A DNA stretch of 64,000 bases from Polaribacter sp. L3A8 (GCF_009796785.1 NZ_CP047026.1:3702501-3766500), one strand, 5' to 3'. Positions 52,350 through 61,836 are shown, counted from the stretch's first letter. Made by a program: numbers and translations. The notes: generated from the sequence alone by a model not told the origin.

Positions 52350-52414
52350 GCGTTTTTTAAGTAGAAATTGTCTCTTTTGATGATTATTACTTAAAAAAGT
52401 GAAATAAATTTCAC

Positions 52415-52422
52415 TACTTTTG
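52415..52422 (+). promoter_or_regulatory. -7 box upstream of fabH
   Basis: TACTTTTG matches TAnnTTTG 33 bp before the ATG at 52456. A longer open frame that begins at TTG 52420 runs through this box and is rejected. Confidence 0.5.
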
Positions 52423-52455
52423 ATCTTCCTAACCACATGGAAAACAACTAAAAAT

Positions 52456-53451
52456 ATGACAAAAATCACTGCAGCAATTACAGCAGTAGGGAAATATGTT
52501 CCTGAATATGTTCTGACTAATAAAGAGTTAGAAACCATGGTAGAAACCAATGATGAATGGATTACAAGTAGAACAGGCATCAAAGAAAGAAGGGTTTTAA
52601 AAGGAGAAGGTTTAGGTACTTCATATATGGCAATAAAAGCCGCTGAAGAATTATTACAAAAATCTAACGTTAACCCAGCAGAAATAGATTTAATAATTGT
52701 AGGGACTGCTACTCCAGATTTACCAATTGCATCTACAGCAGCATATGTTGCATCAGAAATTGGAGCTACAAATGCTTTTGGTTATGATTTGCAAGCGGCA
52801 TGTTCTAGCTTTTTATTTGGTATGTCTACGGCAGCTGCTTATATAGAGTCTGGTAGGTATAAAAAAGTATTATTAATTGGAGCAGATAAAATGTCTTCAA
52901 TTATAGATTATAGCGATAGAGCTACTTGTATTATTTTTGGAGATGGAGCAGGAGCTGCTTTATTTGAACCAAATTACGAAGGCTTAGGTTTGCAAGATGA
53001 GTATTTAAGAAGTGATGGAGTAGGGAGAGACTTTTTAAGAATTGAAGCAGGTGGGTCTTTAATGCCAACAACCAAAGAAACGGTAGCAGAAAATAAACAT
53101 TTTGTATATCAAGAAGGGAAAACTGTTTTTAAATATGCCGTTTCAAGTATGGCAGACGTTGCAGAAAAAATGTTAACTAGAAATAATCTTACAGAAAAAG
53201 ATGTTCAATGGTTAGCAGCGCATCAAGCTAATAAAAGAATTATTGAAGCAACAGCTAAAAGAGTTGGAGTGCCATCAGAAAAAGTGATGATGAATATTCA
53301 AAAATACGGAAACACTACTTCTGCAACCTTGCCACTTTTATTGGCAGATTATGAAAGTCAATTAAAAAAAGGAGATAACTTAATTTTTGCGGCATTTGGT
53401 GGCGGTTTCACATGGGGAGCAGCTTACGTAAAATGGGCATATAATTCATAA
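52456..53451 (+). CDS. fabH: 3-oxoacyl-ACP synthase III
   Basis: A 331-aa KAS III enzyme that starts fatty-acid synthesis by joining acetyl-CoA (or branched acyl-CoA) and malonyl-ACP. The catalytic triad is Cys116 in QAACSSFLFG, His256 in AAHQANKRI and Asn286 in YGNTTSATLP. The gene opens a unit with accB and accC, so initiation and malonyl-CoA supply are co-located. Primer choice (straight or branched) cannot be judged from sequence. Confidence 0.96.
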   Translation: MTKITAAITAVGKYVPEYVLTNKELETMVETNDEWITSRTGIKERRVLKGEGLGTSYMAIKAAEELLQKSNVNPAEIDLIIVGTATPDLPIASTAAYVASEIGATNAFGYDLQAACSSFLFGMSTAAAYIESGRYKKVLLIGADKMSSIIDYSDRATCIIFGDGAGAALFEPNYEGLGLQDEYLRSDGVGRDFLRIEAGGSLMPTTKETVAENKHFVYQEGKTVFKYAVSSMADVAEKMLTRNNLTEKDVQWLAAHQANKRIIEATAKRVGVPSEKVMMNIQKYGNTTSATLPLLLADYESQLKKGDNLIFAAFGGGFTWGAAYVKWAYNS

Positions 53452-53470
53452 ATACAACAATTAAACAATT

Positions 53471-53956
53471 ATGAGTATGGATATTAAAGAAATTCAAAAT
53501 CTTATAAAATTTGTAGCTAAATCTGGCGCTAGCGAGGTAAAGTTAGAGATGGAAGATGTAAAAATTACAATTAGAACTGGTTCTGGTAAAACAGAAACAA
53601 CAATTGTACAAGCAGCTCCAATGGCTGGGATACCTCAAGTTGCAGCACCTGTTGCGGCTCAACCTGTGGCAACTGCAGATGCAGTAGCTCCACAAGCAGA
53701 AAATGAAAATTCTAAATATATTACTGTAAAGTCTCCTATTATTGGTACTTTTTATAGAAAACCGTCTCCTGATAAACCTAATTTTGTAGAAGTAGGAACT
53801 GAAATTTCTGAAGGTGATACGGTTTGTGTTATTGAAGCAATGAAGTTGTTTAATGAGATAGAATCTGAGATCTCAGGTAAAGTCGTTAAAATATTAGTTG
53901 ATGATTCTTCTCCTGTAGAATTTGATCAACCCTTATTTTTAGTAGATCCGTCATAG
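53471..53956 (+). CDS. accB: Biotin carboxyl carrier protein of acetyl-CoA carboxylase
   Basis: A 161-aa carrier. The N-terminal dimer region (DIKEIQNLIKFVAKSGASEV) is followed by an Ala/Pro-rich linker (residues 58-80) and a biotinyl domain with VIEAMKLFNEIESEISG, where the Lys of MKL is the biotin site (about residue 124). It passes carboxyl groups from AccC to the carboxyltransferase AccAD, whose genes are elsewhere. It lies between fabH and accC, 19 bp after fabH. Confidence 0.96.
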   Translation: MSMDIKEIQNLIKFVAKSGASEVKLEMEDVKITIRTGSGKTETTIVQAAPMAGIPQVAAPVAAQPVATADAVAPQAENENSKYITVKSPIIGTFYRKPSPDKPNFVEVGTEISEGDTVCVIEAMKLFNEIESEISGKVVKILVDDSSPVEFDQPLFLVDPS

Positions 53957-54037
53957 TATAAATCATAATTTTTAAATTACAGATTCTATAAGAATATCTT
54001 AGAATTTGTTTTTTGAATATTGAAAATTTAAGACTTT

Positions 54038-55375
54038 ATGTTTAAAAAAATATTAATTGCCAATAGAGGTGAAATAGCACTTCGTGTTATTAGAACCTGT
54101 AAAGAAATGGGCATTAAAACTGTTGCAGTATATTCTACTGCAGATGCAGAAAGTTTGCACGTTAGATTTGCAGATGAAGCAGTTTGTATTGGACCTCCTT
54201 CAAGTTCAGAATCATATTTAAAAATGTCTAACATTATTTCGGCTGCAGAAATAACGAATGCAGACGCAATTCATCCTGGTTACGGGTTTTTATCTGAAAA
54301 TGCTAAGTTTTCAAGATTATGTGAAGAGCACAATATTAAATTTATTGGAGCTACAGGTGACATGATTGATCAAATGGGAGACAAAGCGAATGCTAAATCT
54401 ACTATGATTGCTGCAGGTGTACCTTGTGTGCCTGGTAGTGAAGGTGTTATTGTTGATTTTGAAGATTGTGAAAAAGTTGCAATTGAAACAGGATACCCAG
54501 TAATGTTAAAAGCTTCTGCAGGTGGTGGAGGTAAAGGTATGCGTGCTGTTTGGAAACCAGAAGATTTAAGAGATGCTTGGGATTCTGCAAGACATGAATC
54601 TAAAGCTGCCTTTGGTAATGATGATATGTATATGGAAAAGCTTATTGAAGAGCCAAGACATATAGAAATTCAGATTGTTGGAGATTCTTACGGTAAAGCA
54701 TGTCATTTATCTGAAAGAGACTGTTCTGTACAACGTCGTCATCAAAAGTTAACGGAGGAAACTCCTTCTCCTTTTATGACTGATGCTTTAAGAAAAAAGA
54801 TGGGAACTGCAGCTGTAAAAGCAGCAGAATTTATAAAGTACGAAGGTGCCGGAACTGTTGAATTCTTAGTAGACAAGCATAGAAATTTCTTCTTTATGGA
54901 GATGAATACTCGTATACAAGTAGAACACCCTATTACTGAAGAAGTAGTAAATTACGATTTAATTAGAGAACAGATTTTAGTGGCTGCAGGTGTGCCAATT
55001 TCAGGGAAAAATTATTTTCCGCAAATGCACTCTATAGAATGTAGAATTAATGCGGAAGATCCTTATAGTAATTTTAGACCTGCACCAGGAAAGATATTAA
55101 CTTTTCATGCACCAGGAGGTCACGGAGTAAGAATAGATACGCATGTATATGCAGGTTATATGATTCCGCCAAATTACGATTCTATGATCGCTAAATTAAT
55201 TACTACGGCTCAAACTAGAGAAGAAGCAATTAATAAAATGAAACGAGCATTAGATGAGTTTGTGATAGAAGGAGTAAAAACAACAATTCCTTTTCATAGA
55301 CAATTAATGGATCATCCAGATTATGTTGCAGGAAACTATACAACTAAGTTTATGGAAGATTTTGTAATGAAATAG
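54038..55375 (+). CDS. accC: Biotin carboxylase subunit of acetyl-CoA carboxylase
   Basis: A 445-aa ATP-grasp enzyme that carboxylates biotin on AccB with ATP and bicarbonate. The start [20 protein letters not shown], the ATP-binding glycine loop [12 protein letters not shown] (about residue 157), and the motif [18 protein letters not shown] are standard. The gene follows accB by 81 bp and ends with the terminator at 55411-55445. Propionyl-CoA or pyruvate carboxylase alternatives are excluded by the size and neighbours. Confidence 0.97.
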   Translation: MFKKILIANRGEIALRVIRTCKEMGIKTVAVYSTADAESLHVRFADEAVCIGPPSSSESYLKMSNIISAAEITNADAIHPGYGFLSENAKFSRLCEEHNIKFIGATGDMIDQMGDKANAKSTMIAAGVPCVPGSEGVIVDFEDCEKVAIETGYPVMLKASAGGGGKGMRAVWKPEDLRDAWDSARHESKAAFGNDDMYMEKLIEEPRHIEIQIVGDSYGKACHLSERDCSVQRRHQKLTEETPSPFMTDALRKKMGTAAVKAAEFIKYEGAGTVEFLVDKHRNFFFMEMNTRIQVEHPITEEVVNYDLIREQILVAAGVPISGKNYFPQMHSIECRINAEDPYSNFRPAPGKILTFHAPGGHGVRIDTHVYAGYMIPPNYDSMIAKLITTAQTREEAINKMKRALDEFVIEGVKTTIPFHRQLMDHPDYVAGNYTTKFMEDFVMK

Positions 55376-55410
55376 AACATTAAGTTTTAGTTTAAATTTT
55401 ATATAAAAAT

Positions 55411-55445
55411 AGAGAACACAATTTGTGTTCTCTATTTTTTTTATC
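55411..55445 (+). terminator. Terminator after accC
   Basis: AGAGAACACAA pairs with TTGTGTTCTCT in a nearly perfect hairpin with a small loop and an 8-T run. A longer frame for the next gene starting inside it is rejected. Confidence 0.88.
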
Positions 55446-55463
55446 TTTATAGTTAAAGAAGAA

Positions 55464-55916
55464 ATGATGAAAATTGACGGAATTGATAAAAAAATTATTA
55501 GAAGTTTAATAAAAGATGCAAGAACCCCTATCTTAAGTATTGCAAGAGATGTGGGGATCTCTGGAGCTGCAATTCATCAAAGGTTAAGGAAATTAGAGAA
55601 GTCTGAATTAATTGATGGCTATCAAATGATGATAAACCCCAAAACATTGGGATATAATACCATCGCTTTTGTTGGTCTCTTTTTAGAAAATACCGCTGTT
55701 TTATCCTCTATAATAAAAAGGCTTAAAGAGGTTGCGGAGGTTGTAGAATGTCATTATACAACAGGTAGTTTTACAATTTTTATTAAAGTATTATGTAAGG
55801 ATAATGAAGATTTAATGAGGGTTTTAGATACTAAGATAAAAGAAATTAAAGGAGTTGTTAGGTTTGATACGTTTACATCTCTAAATAAACAAATTGATAG
55901 GCAAGTACAGATCTAG
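55464..55916 (+). CDS. Lrp/AsnC family regulator
   Basis: A 150-aa transcription factor. The N-terminal helix-turn-helix is IDKKIIRSLIKDARTPILSI followed by ARDVGISGAAIHQRLRKLEK, and the C-terminal RAM domain (MINPKTLGYNTIAFVGLFLE to the end) binds amino-acid effectors. The ATG at 55464 (or the next one at 55467) is used, because the longer frame crosses the accC terminator. Its targets cannot be told; the neighbouring lipid and receiver genes are possible. Confidence 0.9.
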   Translation: MMKIDGIDKKIIRSLIKDARTPILSIARDVGISGAAIHQRLRKLEKSELIDGYQMMINPKTLGYNTIAFVGLFLENTAVLSSIIKRLKEVAEVVECHYTTGSFTIFIKVLCKDNEDLMRVLDTKIKEIKGVVRFDTFTSLNKQIDRQVQI

Positions 55917-56030
55917 AAAGTAAATTAAACATTAAAATTTTACCATTTAACGAGTTTTTGAAACGGATAAACTAACAAATTTCTTTTTAGTATTTTTTTA
56001 CACCACTTTTGTGTCAATAAAAAAAAATAT

Positions 56031-56438
56031 ATGAAATCCCTCTCCATCTTACTTATTGACGATGATGAATTAGAAAGAATGAAATTTAAAAAAGTATGTA
56101 AAGATATTCGTTTTCCGTGCGCTATTACAGAAGCGGTTAATGGAGAGCAGGCTTTAAATATTTTAAATATTTCTAAAAATGTATTTGATATTATCATTTT
56201 AGATCTACATATGCCTAAAATGTGTGGACTTAAACTTTTAGAGATTCTAAAATCTACCATAACTTTTAAATATACACCTATAATTATTATGTCTAATTCA
56301 GAAGATGATTCTGAATTAAAAAGATGTTATGAGTTAGGAGTTTCGGGCTACTTTACAAAACCAGTAGATTATACTAAATATTTTAAAAAAGTAAAATCAT
56401 TATTAAACTATTGGAAACGTAACGAACTTATTGATTAA
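56031..56438 (+). CDS. Single-domain response regulator (receiver)
   Basis: A 135-aa receiver domain without an output domain. The phosphoacceptor Asp58 is in IIILDLHMPKMCG, the acidic pair in LLIDDDELER, and the conserved Lys in GYFTKPVDY. It likely takes part in a phosphorelay through the histidine phosphotransfer protein encoded 30 bp downstream. No histidine kinase gene is adjacent. Confidence 0.9.
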   Translation: MKSLSILLIDDDELERMKFKKVCKDIRFPCAITEAVNGEQALNILNISKNVFDIIILDLHMPKMCGLKLLEILKSTITFKYTPIIIMSNSEDDSELKRCYELGVSGYFTKPVDYTKYFKKVKSLLNYWKRNELID

Positions 56439-56468
56439 TAATTCTATTAAAAAAAACAACATTAATAT

Positions 56469-56783
56469 ATGGAAACCCCTAATTTAAATTACATAAAAGA
56501 GCTTTCTGTGGGCGATATAGAATTTGAGGAAAGCATGCTTAAGGTCTTGAAAAAAGAATTCCCTGAAGAATATTTACTTTTTAATAAAAATTTTGAACAA
56601 AGAAATTATTTAGAAGTGGCAAACAATGTTCATAAAATAAAGCATAAAATTAGTATTTTAGGTCTAAAAGAAGGCTTAGAATTGGCTTCTAGATTTGAAA
56701 AAGATTTAAAAGTAGGAGATATAAAACTATATGGGGATTTTATAAAGCTTTTAAACAAAATTCATGTATATTTATTGGTCTAA
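56469..56783 (+). CDS. Histidine phosphotransfer (Hpt) protein
   Basis: A 104-aa, mainly helical protein. The phosphoacceptor candidate is His55 in NNVHKIKHKISILGL, which follows the Hpt pattern (H, two residues, K, then G-like). The stretch between the two receiver genes, with 30 and 17 bp spacing, suggests it passes phosphate between them. The segment is less conserved than classic Hpt, so function is inferred from the motif and neighbours. Confidence 0.82.
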   Translation: METPNLNYIKELSVGDIEFEESMLKVLKKEFPEEYLLFNKNFEQRNYLEVANNVHKIKHKISILGLKEGLELASRFEKDLKVGDIKLYGDFIKLLNKIHVYLLV

Positions 56784-56800
56784 TAATTTTTAGAAATAGT

Positions 56801-57508
56801 ATGATTTGTATAGTGATAGATGATGATTCCACGGCGAGATTAATTGTTAAGCAGTTATGTAGTAAATCTAAAGAAGTTTCTGTTATTGAGGAGTTTAGTT
56901 CTGCTATAGAAGCAATGAAGTATCTTAACTCTAATGATGTTGATTTAATTTTTTTAGATATACATATGCCTACCTTTTCTGGTTTTGATTTTATGGAAAC
57001 CTTAAAATCTCCACCAAAAATAGTTTTAACTACTTCCGACAAGGATTTTGCTTTACAAGCATTTGAATATGAATGTGTGGTTGATTATCTTGTAAAGCCA
57101 ATTGCAAAAGAAAGGTTTGACAAGTCTTTACTTAAATTAGCTGGTTTAAAACAAGCTAAAAACACTATTGAAATTGCAAATACATTAAATGATAACTCAG
57201 ATTTTATATACGTAAGTGTAGATAGAAGATTAGTTAAAATTAATATTGCAGATATTTATTTTGTAGAAGCAAAAGGAGATTATATTAGTATAAAAACTGC
57301 AAGTAAAAATTACATAGTACACTCTACGCTAAAGAAAATTGAAGATAAATTACCTTCTTCGTTATTTCTTAGAATACATAGATCTTTTATTATTAATGTT
57401 TCTGAAATTGTAGATATTGAAGATAACAGTGTTCTTATTCAAAAAAGTGTTATTCCTATTAGTAGATCTAATAAAAGCGAATTAATGAGAAGATTAAATT
57501 TACTTTAG
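56801..57508 (+). CDS. LytTR-type response regulator
   Basis: A 235-aa transcription factor. The receiver domain (residues 1-115) has Asp53 in LIFLDIHMPTFSGF, and the LytTR DNA-binding domain (residues 135-235) reads DIYFVEAKGDYISIKTASKN and FLRIHRSFIINVSEIVDIE. Such regulators usually bind paired short repeats upstream of targets. It closes the receiver-Hpt-LytTR trio. Partners with a sensor kinase elsewhere in the genome. Confidence 0.92.
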   Translation: MICIVIDDDSTARLIVKQLCSKSKEVSVIEEFSSAIEAMKYLNSNDVDLIFLDIHMPTFSGFDFMETLKSPPKIVLTTSDKDFALQAFEYECVVDYLVKPIAKERFDKSLLKLAGLKQAKNTIEIANTLNDNSDFIYVSVDRRLVKINIADIYFVEAKGDYISIKTASKNYIVHSTLKKIEDKLPSSLFLRIHRSFIINVSEIVDIEDNSVLIQKSVIPISRSNKSELMRRLNLL

Positions 57509-57710
57509 TTCTAATTTTTTTTAAAAGAATCCTTTTTTATTGATCAATTAATAACTAAAAAAAAAAGTTAGTTTTACTCCAACTTATATTTTAGTTTTAT
57601 TTGTTTATAATTCTAAACTTTGTTTAATTTTAAGAAGTCATCATAAGTAAATGTATTTATGATGATTTTTAAGTTTTAAAATTTGGGTATTTTGTTTTAT
57701 ATAAAAATAA

Positions 57711-57744
57711 AAAACCCTATAAACATTGTGTTTAAAGGGTTTTT
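57711..57744 (-). terminator. Terminator of tRNA-Phe
   Basis: AAAACCCT and AGGGTTTT, extended by TAAACA with TGTTTA, make a long stem with a 3-nt loop, 4-37 bp beyond the tRNA 3' end. Confidence 0.8.
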
Positions 57745-57747
57745 AAG

Positions 57748-57820
57748 TGGTACCTCCAGGAATCGAACCAGGGACACAAGGATTTTCAGTCCTTTGCTCT
57801 ACCAACTGAGCTAAGGTACC
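57748..57820 (-). tRNA. tRNA-Phe (GAA anticodon)
   Basis: A 73-nt cloverleaf on the minus strand. The acceptor arms GGTACCT and AGGTACC pair, the D arm is AGCTCAGTTGGTAGAGC, and the anticodon loop CTGAAAA gives anticodon GAA. The T arm contains GGTTCGATTCC. CCA is not encoded. Confidence 0.95.
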
Positions 57821-57835
57821 GTGCCTTAGCGGCTG

Positions 57836-57865
57836 CAAATATACAACCTTTTTTAACTTCTCCAA
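57836..57865 (-). promoter_or_regulatory. Bacteroidota promoter for tRNA-Phe
   Basis: On the minus strand TTG (57865-57863), a 19-nt spacer and TATATTTG (57843-57836), about 15 bp before the tRNA. Confidence 0.65.
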
Positions 57866-57906
57866 ACAAAAAACAAAAAAAAATGCATTTTTTTTTAAAA
57901 TTTTTC

Positions 57907-57914
57907 TAAATTTG
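57907..57914 (+). promoter_or_regulatory. -7 box directly before coaX
   Basis: TAAATTTG matches TAnnTTTG and ends 4 bp before the ATG at 57919, so the coaX transcript may be leaderless. Confidence 0.45.
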
Positions 57915-57918
57915 AATA

Positions 57919-58647
57919 ATGAATATAGCAATTGATATAGGTAATACAAGAGTTAAATCTGCTGTTTTTGAGGGGGATAAGTTTGTGGAATTACATATTT
58001 TTGAGAAAGAAAAAATTATTTCAGAAATTAAAAAAATTTTAGAAAAAAATATAATTACTACTGGAATTATATCTAATGTGGCGTCTGTATCTGATAAAAT
58101 AATGGCACAGTTAAAGAAAATGGTAAATCTTCAAGTGGTTTCAGCTTCTTCTAAAGTTCCTTTTATCAATTTATATAAAACTCCAAAAACATTAGGGGTA
58201 GATAGAATAGCCTTAGTGTCTGGTGCTGTAAAACATTTTCCAAATAAAAATGTTTTAGTTATTGATGCTGGAACTTGTATCACTTTTGATTTTGTTAGTG
58301 AAAATGCAGAGTATTTAGGAGGAGCAATATCTCCAGGAATAAAAATGAGGTTTAATTCCTTAAATCACTTTACTGCAAATTTACCCTTATTAGAAAAAGA
58401 AGATGTAACTTGTTTTGTTGGGGGCAATACAAAAGAAAGTATGAATTCTGGTGTTGTAAATGGTGTAATTCAAGAAATAGATGGCACTATTAATCAATAT
58501 AAAGAGAAATATATCGATTTAACAGTGGTTTTAACAGGTGGAGACACAAATTTCTTGTCAAAGAAATTAAAAAGTAGCATATTTGCCAATCAAAATTTTC
58601 TTCTTCAAGGATTAAATGAAATATTGATATTTAATATAGACAAATGA
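57919..58647 (+). CDS. coaX: Type III pantothenate kinase
   Basis: A 242-aa enzyme of the ASKHA fold that phosphorylates pantothenate, the first step of coenzyme A synthesis. The motif IDIGNTRVKSAVFEGD starts the protein, followed by PKTLGVDRIALVSGAV and LVIDAGTCITFDFV (the second phosphate loop), and GGAISPGIKMRFNSL. Unlike type I/II kinases it does not resemble P-loop proteins. Its last four bases overlap the ATG of the next gene. Confidence 0.96.
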   Translation: MNIAIDIGNTRVKSAVFEGDKFVELHIFEKEKIISEIKKILEKNIITTGIISNVASVSDKIMAQLKKMVNLQVVSASSKVPFINLYKTPKTLGVDRIALVSGAVKHFPNKNVLVIDAGTCITFDFVSENAEYLGGAISPGIKMRFNSLNHFTANLPLLEKEDVTCFVGGNTKESMNSGVVNGVIQEIDGTINQYKEKYIDLTVVLTGGDTNFLSKKLKSSIFANQNFLLQGLNEILIFNIDK

Positions 58648-59927
58648 TTAGAAACATCTTATTAGTTTTTCTACTTATAACTTCTTTAGCTTTAACAGCT
58701 CAAAGAACAAATTCATCACCTTACTCTTTTTTTGGCATTGGAGACGAATTTAAACCGGTTACTGTAGAGCAAAGTGCAATGGGAGGTATTGGAGTTGCAT
58801 ATAGCCACTATAAATACTTAAACTTTACAAACCCTGCTGCCTATGCTAATTTAAGGTACACAACGTATTCGTTTGGTATGTTAAATAATAGGTTAGCAAT
58901 AGAAAATGATGGTGAGAAACAGGTTTCCAACTCAACGAGTCTAAGTTATTTTACATTAGCATTTCCTATAGGTTCTAAAGCAGGTATGTCTCTTGGTATT
59001 CAACCTGTTTCTTCTGTAGGTTACTCGCTATCTGACTTGAATGAAGATATTTCAGAAGTAACTCTTTTTTCTGGTGATGGTGGTGTAAGTAGAGTATATG
59101 GAAGCTTTGGAATAAAAGTATATAAAGAATTATCTTTGGGTATTGAGGCAGATTATAAGTTTGGTACTATAGATAATAGTATAACTTCTCAGAGGTCAGA
59201 TGTCTTATTAGCTACAAAATATAAAGAAACTACAATGGTTAGAGGAGGTTCTATAACACTTGGAGCTCAATATAAAAAAGAACTTAAAAATAAACTTATT
59301 GTAAGTGGTGGAGCTACTTTAAAATTGGGGAATAATTTAGATGTATCGGGAGACGATTATCTTTATTCTCTTAGTTTTACAAATACTGGTGGAGAGTTTG
59401 GGAGAGATACAATTTCTCAATCTGAAATTACAGGAAAGTATAAATTGCCTTTAAAAACAATTTTAGGAGCAGGGTTAGGTAAAGATGATAAATGGTATGT
59501 AGGTCTAGAATATGAAAGTCAAGATGCAATAGAAACTTCTGGTTTTTTAAATACAACTAATAACGCATATAAATATGGTAAATCAAATAGAGTTTCTTTA
59601 GGTGGGTTTTATTTGCCTAAAATAAATTCAATATCTAGTTATTGGCAAAGAGTTACTTATAGAGCTGGTGTTCGTTTAGAGAAAACAGGATTGTTAGTAG
59701 ACGGATCTGGATCTAGTACTTCTAATAATTTTAATGCAATAGACGACTTTGGCATATCTTTTGGTTTAGGTTTACCAATGAAACAATTATCCTCTGTAAA
59801 TATGGGGTTTGAATTTGGTAAAAGAGGAACAAACTCTAATAATTTAATTAAAGAAAATTATTTTAACTTTAGATTAAGTTTATCTTTGACAGATACAAAT
59901 TGGTTTCAAAAAAGAAAGATAGATTAA
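58644..59927 (+). CDS. Outer-membrane beta-barrel protein (OmpP1/FadL-like)
   Basis: A 427-aa exported barrel. The signal peptide (residues 1-20, ending LALTAQR) is followed by SPYSFFGIGDEFKPVTVEQS and alternating strands that end in a charged short tail. It resembles the Bacteroidota OmpP1/FadL-type proteins with the conserved early block, but the lipid-binding residues are not clear. Its start overlaps coaX by 4 bp (ATGA) and it precedes the TPR gene by 18 bp. Confidence 0.8.
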   Translation: MIRNILLVFLLITSLALTAQRTNSSPYSFFGIGDEFKPVTVEQSAMGGIGVAYSHYKYLNFTNPAAYANLRYTTYSFGMLNNRLAIENDGEKQVSNSTSLSYFTLAFPIGSKAGMSLGIQPVSSVGYSLSDLNEDISEVTLFSGDGGVSRVYGSFGIKVYKELSLGIEADYKFGTIDNSITSQRSDVLLATKYKETTMVRGGSITLGAQYKKELKNKLIVSGGATLKLGNNLDVSGDDYLYSLSFTNTGGEFGRDTISQSEITGKYKLPLKTILGAGLGKDDKWYVGLEYESQDAIETSGFLNTTNNAYKYGKSNRVSLGGFYLPKINSISSYWQRVTYRAGVRLEKTGLLVDGSGSSTSNNFNAIDDFGISFGLGLPMKQLSSVNMGFEFGKRGTNSNNLIKENYFNFRLSLSLTDTNWFQKRKID

Positions 59928-59945
59928 TACAAAAAACTAACAAAA

Positions 59946-61265
59946 ATGAAGAAAATTACGTTTTTACTAGCTGCAATGTTATTATTAGCCTCAGCAAAAA
60001 CAAATGCTCAAGATGATGCAAAAAGAGAGTGTACTATTAAATATAATCTTTTTAAAGGAGATTTTCAATCCAAAAAATATGAAGAAGCATATACAAATTG
60101 GATTTATTTAATGGACAATTGTAAAGATTTATCTGTAAACATTTATAAATTAGGTTCTAAACTAGCAGAAGATGTTAGAAAAGACCCTGTTTTAGCAAAA
60201 AGAGTTTATGAGCAAAGGTTGCAATATTATCCAAAGCAAAACCCAGCAAAATTACATAGTGATTATGCTACTTATTTGTTAGATAATAAATTAGCTTCTG
60301 ATGATGAAGTTTTTTCAATTTTAGAAAAAGGATATAATATAGATCCAACTAAAATGGGAGTAAAAAACTTATACATTTACTTTCAGGGAGTTACAGATAG
60401 AAATAAAGATACTAACCCACAAAAAGTTTTTGATACGTATGATGATGTTTTAGAATCTGTAAGTTCTAAATTAGAAGGGTATGCAGCTAAACTTAAAGAA
60501 CTTTCTAAAGATTCTGTAGCTAATAAAAAATTGATACATGCATATTCTACCAACTCTAGAGCATTAGGTACTGTAGAGGGAGGTTTAGATAATATTATTT
60601 CTGAAATAGCAACTTGTGAAAGATTAATACCTATTTACAAAAGAGATTTTGAAGCAAATAAATCTAATGCTGTTTGGTTAAAAAGATCAGTTTCTAGAAT
60701 GTTTAATAAAGATTGTCAAGAAGATCCTTTATATCAAAAATTAGTGAGAGCTTATGCAGAAGCTTCTCCTTCACCAGAAGCATATTCTTTCTTAGCAAGT
60801 GTTTTAGAAGATAATGGAGATACTGCAGGAGCAAATGAAATGAGACAAAAATCTTTTGACTTAGAAACAGATCCTTTAAAGAAAGCAAAATATAAATTAA
60901 AGTTTGCACATGCAGCTAAGGTAAGAGGTCAATTAAGTAAAGCTAGAGGTTTAGCAAGAGAAGCATTAAGCTATAACCCTAACTTAGGTAAAGCATATTT
61001 ATTTATTGGAAGCTTATATGCATCAAGTGTAAATAATTGTGGTGAAAACGAGTTCGAAAAAAGAATGGTATATGTTGCGGCATTAAACCAAGCACAAAGA
61101 GCTGCGTCTGTAGATCCTAGTATTTCGTCTACTGCAAGTTCATACATTAGAAGTTATAGAGGAAACGTACCAAGTAAAAAAGTTATTTTTACTGCAGGTG
61201 TAAATCCTGGTAGCAGTTATACTATTAAATGTTGGATAGGAGAAACTGTAAAAGTTCCTAATTAA
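59946..61265 (+). CDS. Tetratricopeptide repeat protein, exported
   Basis: A 439-aa periplasmic or surface protein with a signal peptide (FLLAAMLLLASAKTNAQ) and several TPR-type helical pairs, mainly in the last half (YAEASPSPEAYSFLASVLED, AHAAKVRGQLSKARGLAREA, and YNPNLGKAYLFIGSLYASS). TPRs mediate protein contacts. It lies between the outer-membrane barrel and lptC, so a role in outer-membrane assembly is plausible but unproven. The C-terminal GVNPGSSYTIKCWIGETVKV ends the protein. Confidence 0.82.
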   Translation: MKKITFLLAAMLLLASAKTNAQDDAKRECTIKYNLFKGDFQSKKYEEAYTNWIYLMDNCKDLSVNIYKLGSKLAEDVRKDPVLAKRVYEQRLQYYPKQNPAKLHSDYATYLLDNKLASDDEVFSILEKGYNIDPTKMGVKNLYIYFQGVTDRNKDTNPQKVFDTYDDVLESVSSKLEGYAAKLKELSKDSVANKKLIHAYSTNSRALGTVEGGLDNIISEIATCERLIPIYKRDFEANKSNAVWLKRSVSRMFNKDCQEDPLYQKLVRAYAEASPSPEAYSFLASVLEDNGDTAGANEMRQKSFDLETDPLKKAKYKLKFAHAAKVRGQLSKARGLAREALSYNPNLGKAYLFIGSLYASSVNNCGENEFEKRMVYVAALNQAQRAASVDPSISSTASSYIRSYRGNVPSKKVIFTAGVNPGSSYTIKCWIGETVKVPN

Positions 61266-61271
61266 TACTTT

Positions 61272-61832
61272 GTGAGTAACTATAAAAAAATATTATATAA
61301 AAGCATTGCTGTACTTATTGTTACAGTAATGCTTTTTTCTTGCTCTAACAATACAAAGGAAGTTAGAGATTTTTTGGCTTCAAAAAACTTGCCGATTGCT
61401 GTTGCTAAAGATGCATTTCATGTGTACAAAGATTCTGGTAGAATTACATCAAAATTAATTACACCTTTAATGTATGATTTTAGTAATAGAAAACAACAAC
61501 CTTATAGTGAGTTTCCGGAGGGAATTAAAATTATAAATTTTGATGGAAAAGACTCTGTAACTATTACAGGTAATTATGCATTATCTTATTCTAATACCCT
61601 AATTTCTGAAATTAAAGGAAATGTAGTTGTGGTTAATCCTAAGGAAAATTCTAAGTTAGAAACAGAGCAATTATTTTGGGATCAAAATACAAATTATTTT
61701 TTCTCAGAAAAACCATTTACTTTAACTACTTTAAAAGATACTATTTATGGTGTTGGTTTTGAGTGTAAAGAAGATTTAAGTAAGCATTTGGCAAAGAAAA
61801 CAACAGGAAAGTTAATAACTTCAGAAGAATAA
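61272..61832 (+). CDS. lptC: LPS export protein LptC
   Basis: A 186-aa LptC/YrbK-type protein that links the inner-membrane ABC transporter to the periplasmic LptA bridge. Residues 8-24 form a hydrophobic segment ending in VTVMLFSCSN, suggesting a lipoprotein or anchor. The later strands (MYDFSNRKQQPYSEFPEGIK, DSVTITGNYALSYSNTLISE) match the repeated beta-jellyroll of the OstA/LptC fold. The start is GTG. It lies 6 bp after the TPR gene and 4 bp before the next. Confidence 0.88.
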   Translation: MSNYKKILYKSIAVLIVTVMLFSCSNNTKEVRDFLASKNLPIAVAKDAFHVYKDSGRITSKLITPLMYDFSNRKQQPYSEFPEGIKIINFDGKDSVTITGNYALSYSNTLISEIKGNVVVVNPKENSKLETEQLFWDQNTNYFFSEKPFTLTTLKDTIYGVGFECKEDLSKHLAKKTTGKLITSEE

Positions 61833-61836
61833 TAAA

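Noticed and set aside
52420..52455. 12-codon extension of fabH from a TTG
   Set aside because: It overlaps the -7 box, and the family start is MTKITAAI at 52456.
55425..55463. 13-codon extension of the Lrp/AsnC gene from GTG
   Set aside because: It lies in the accC terminator.
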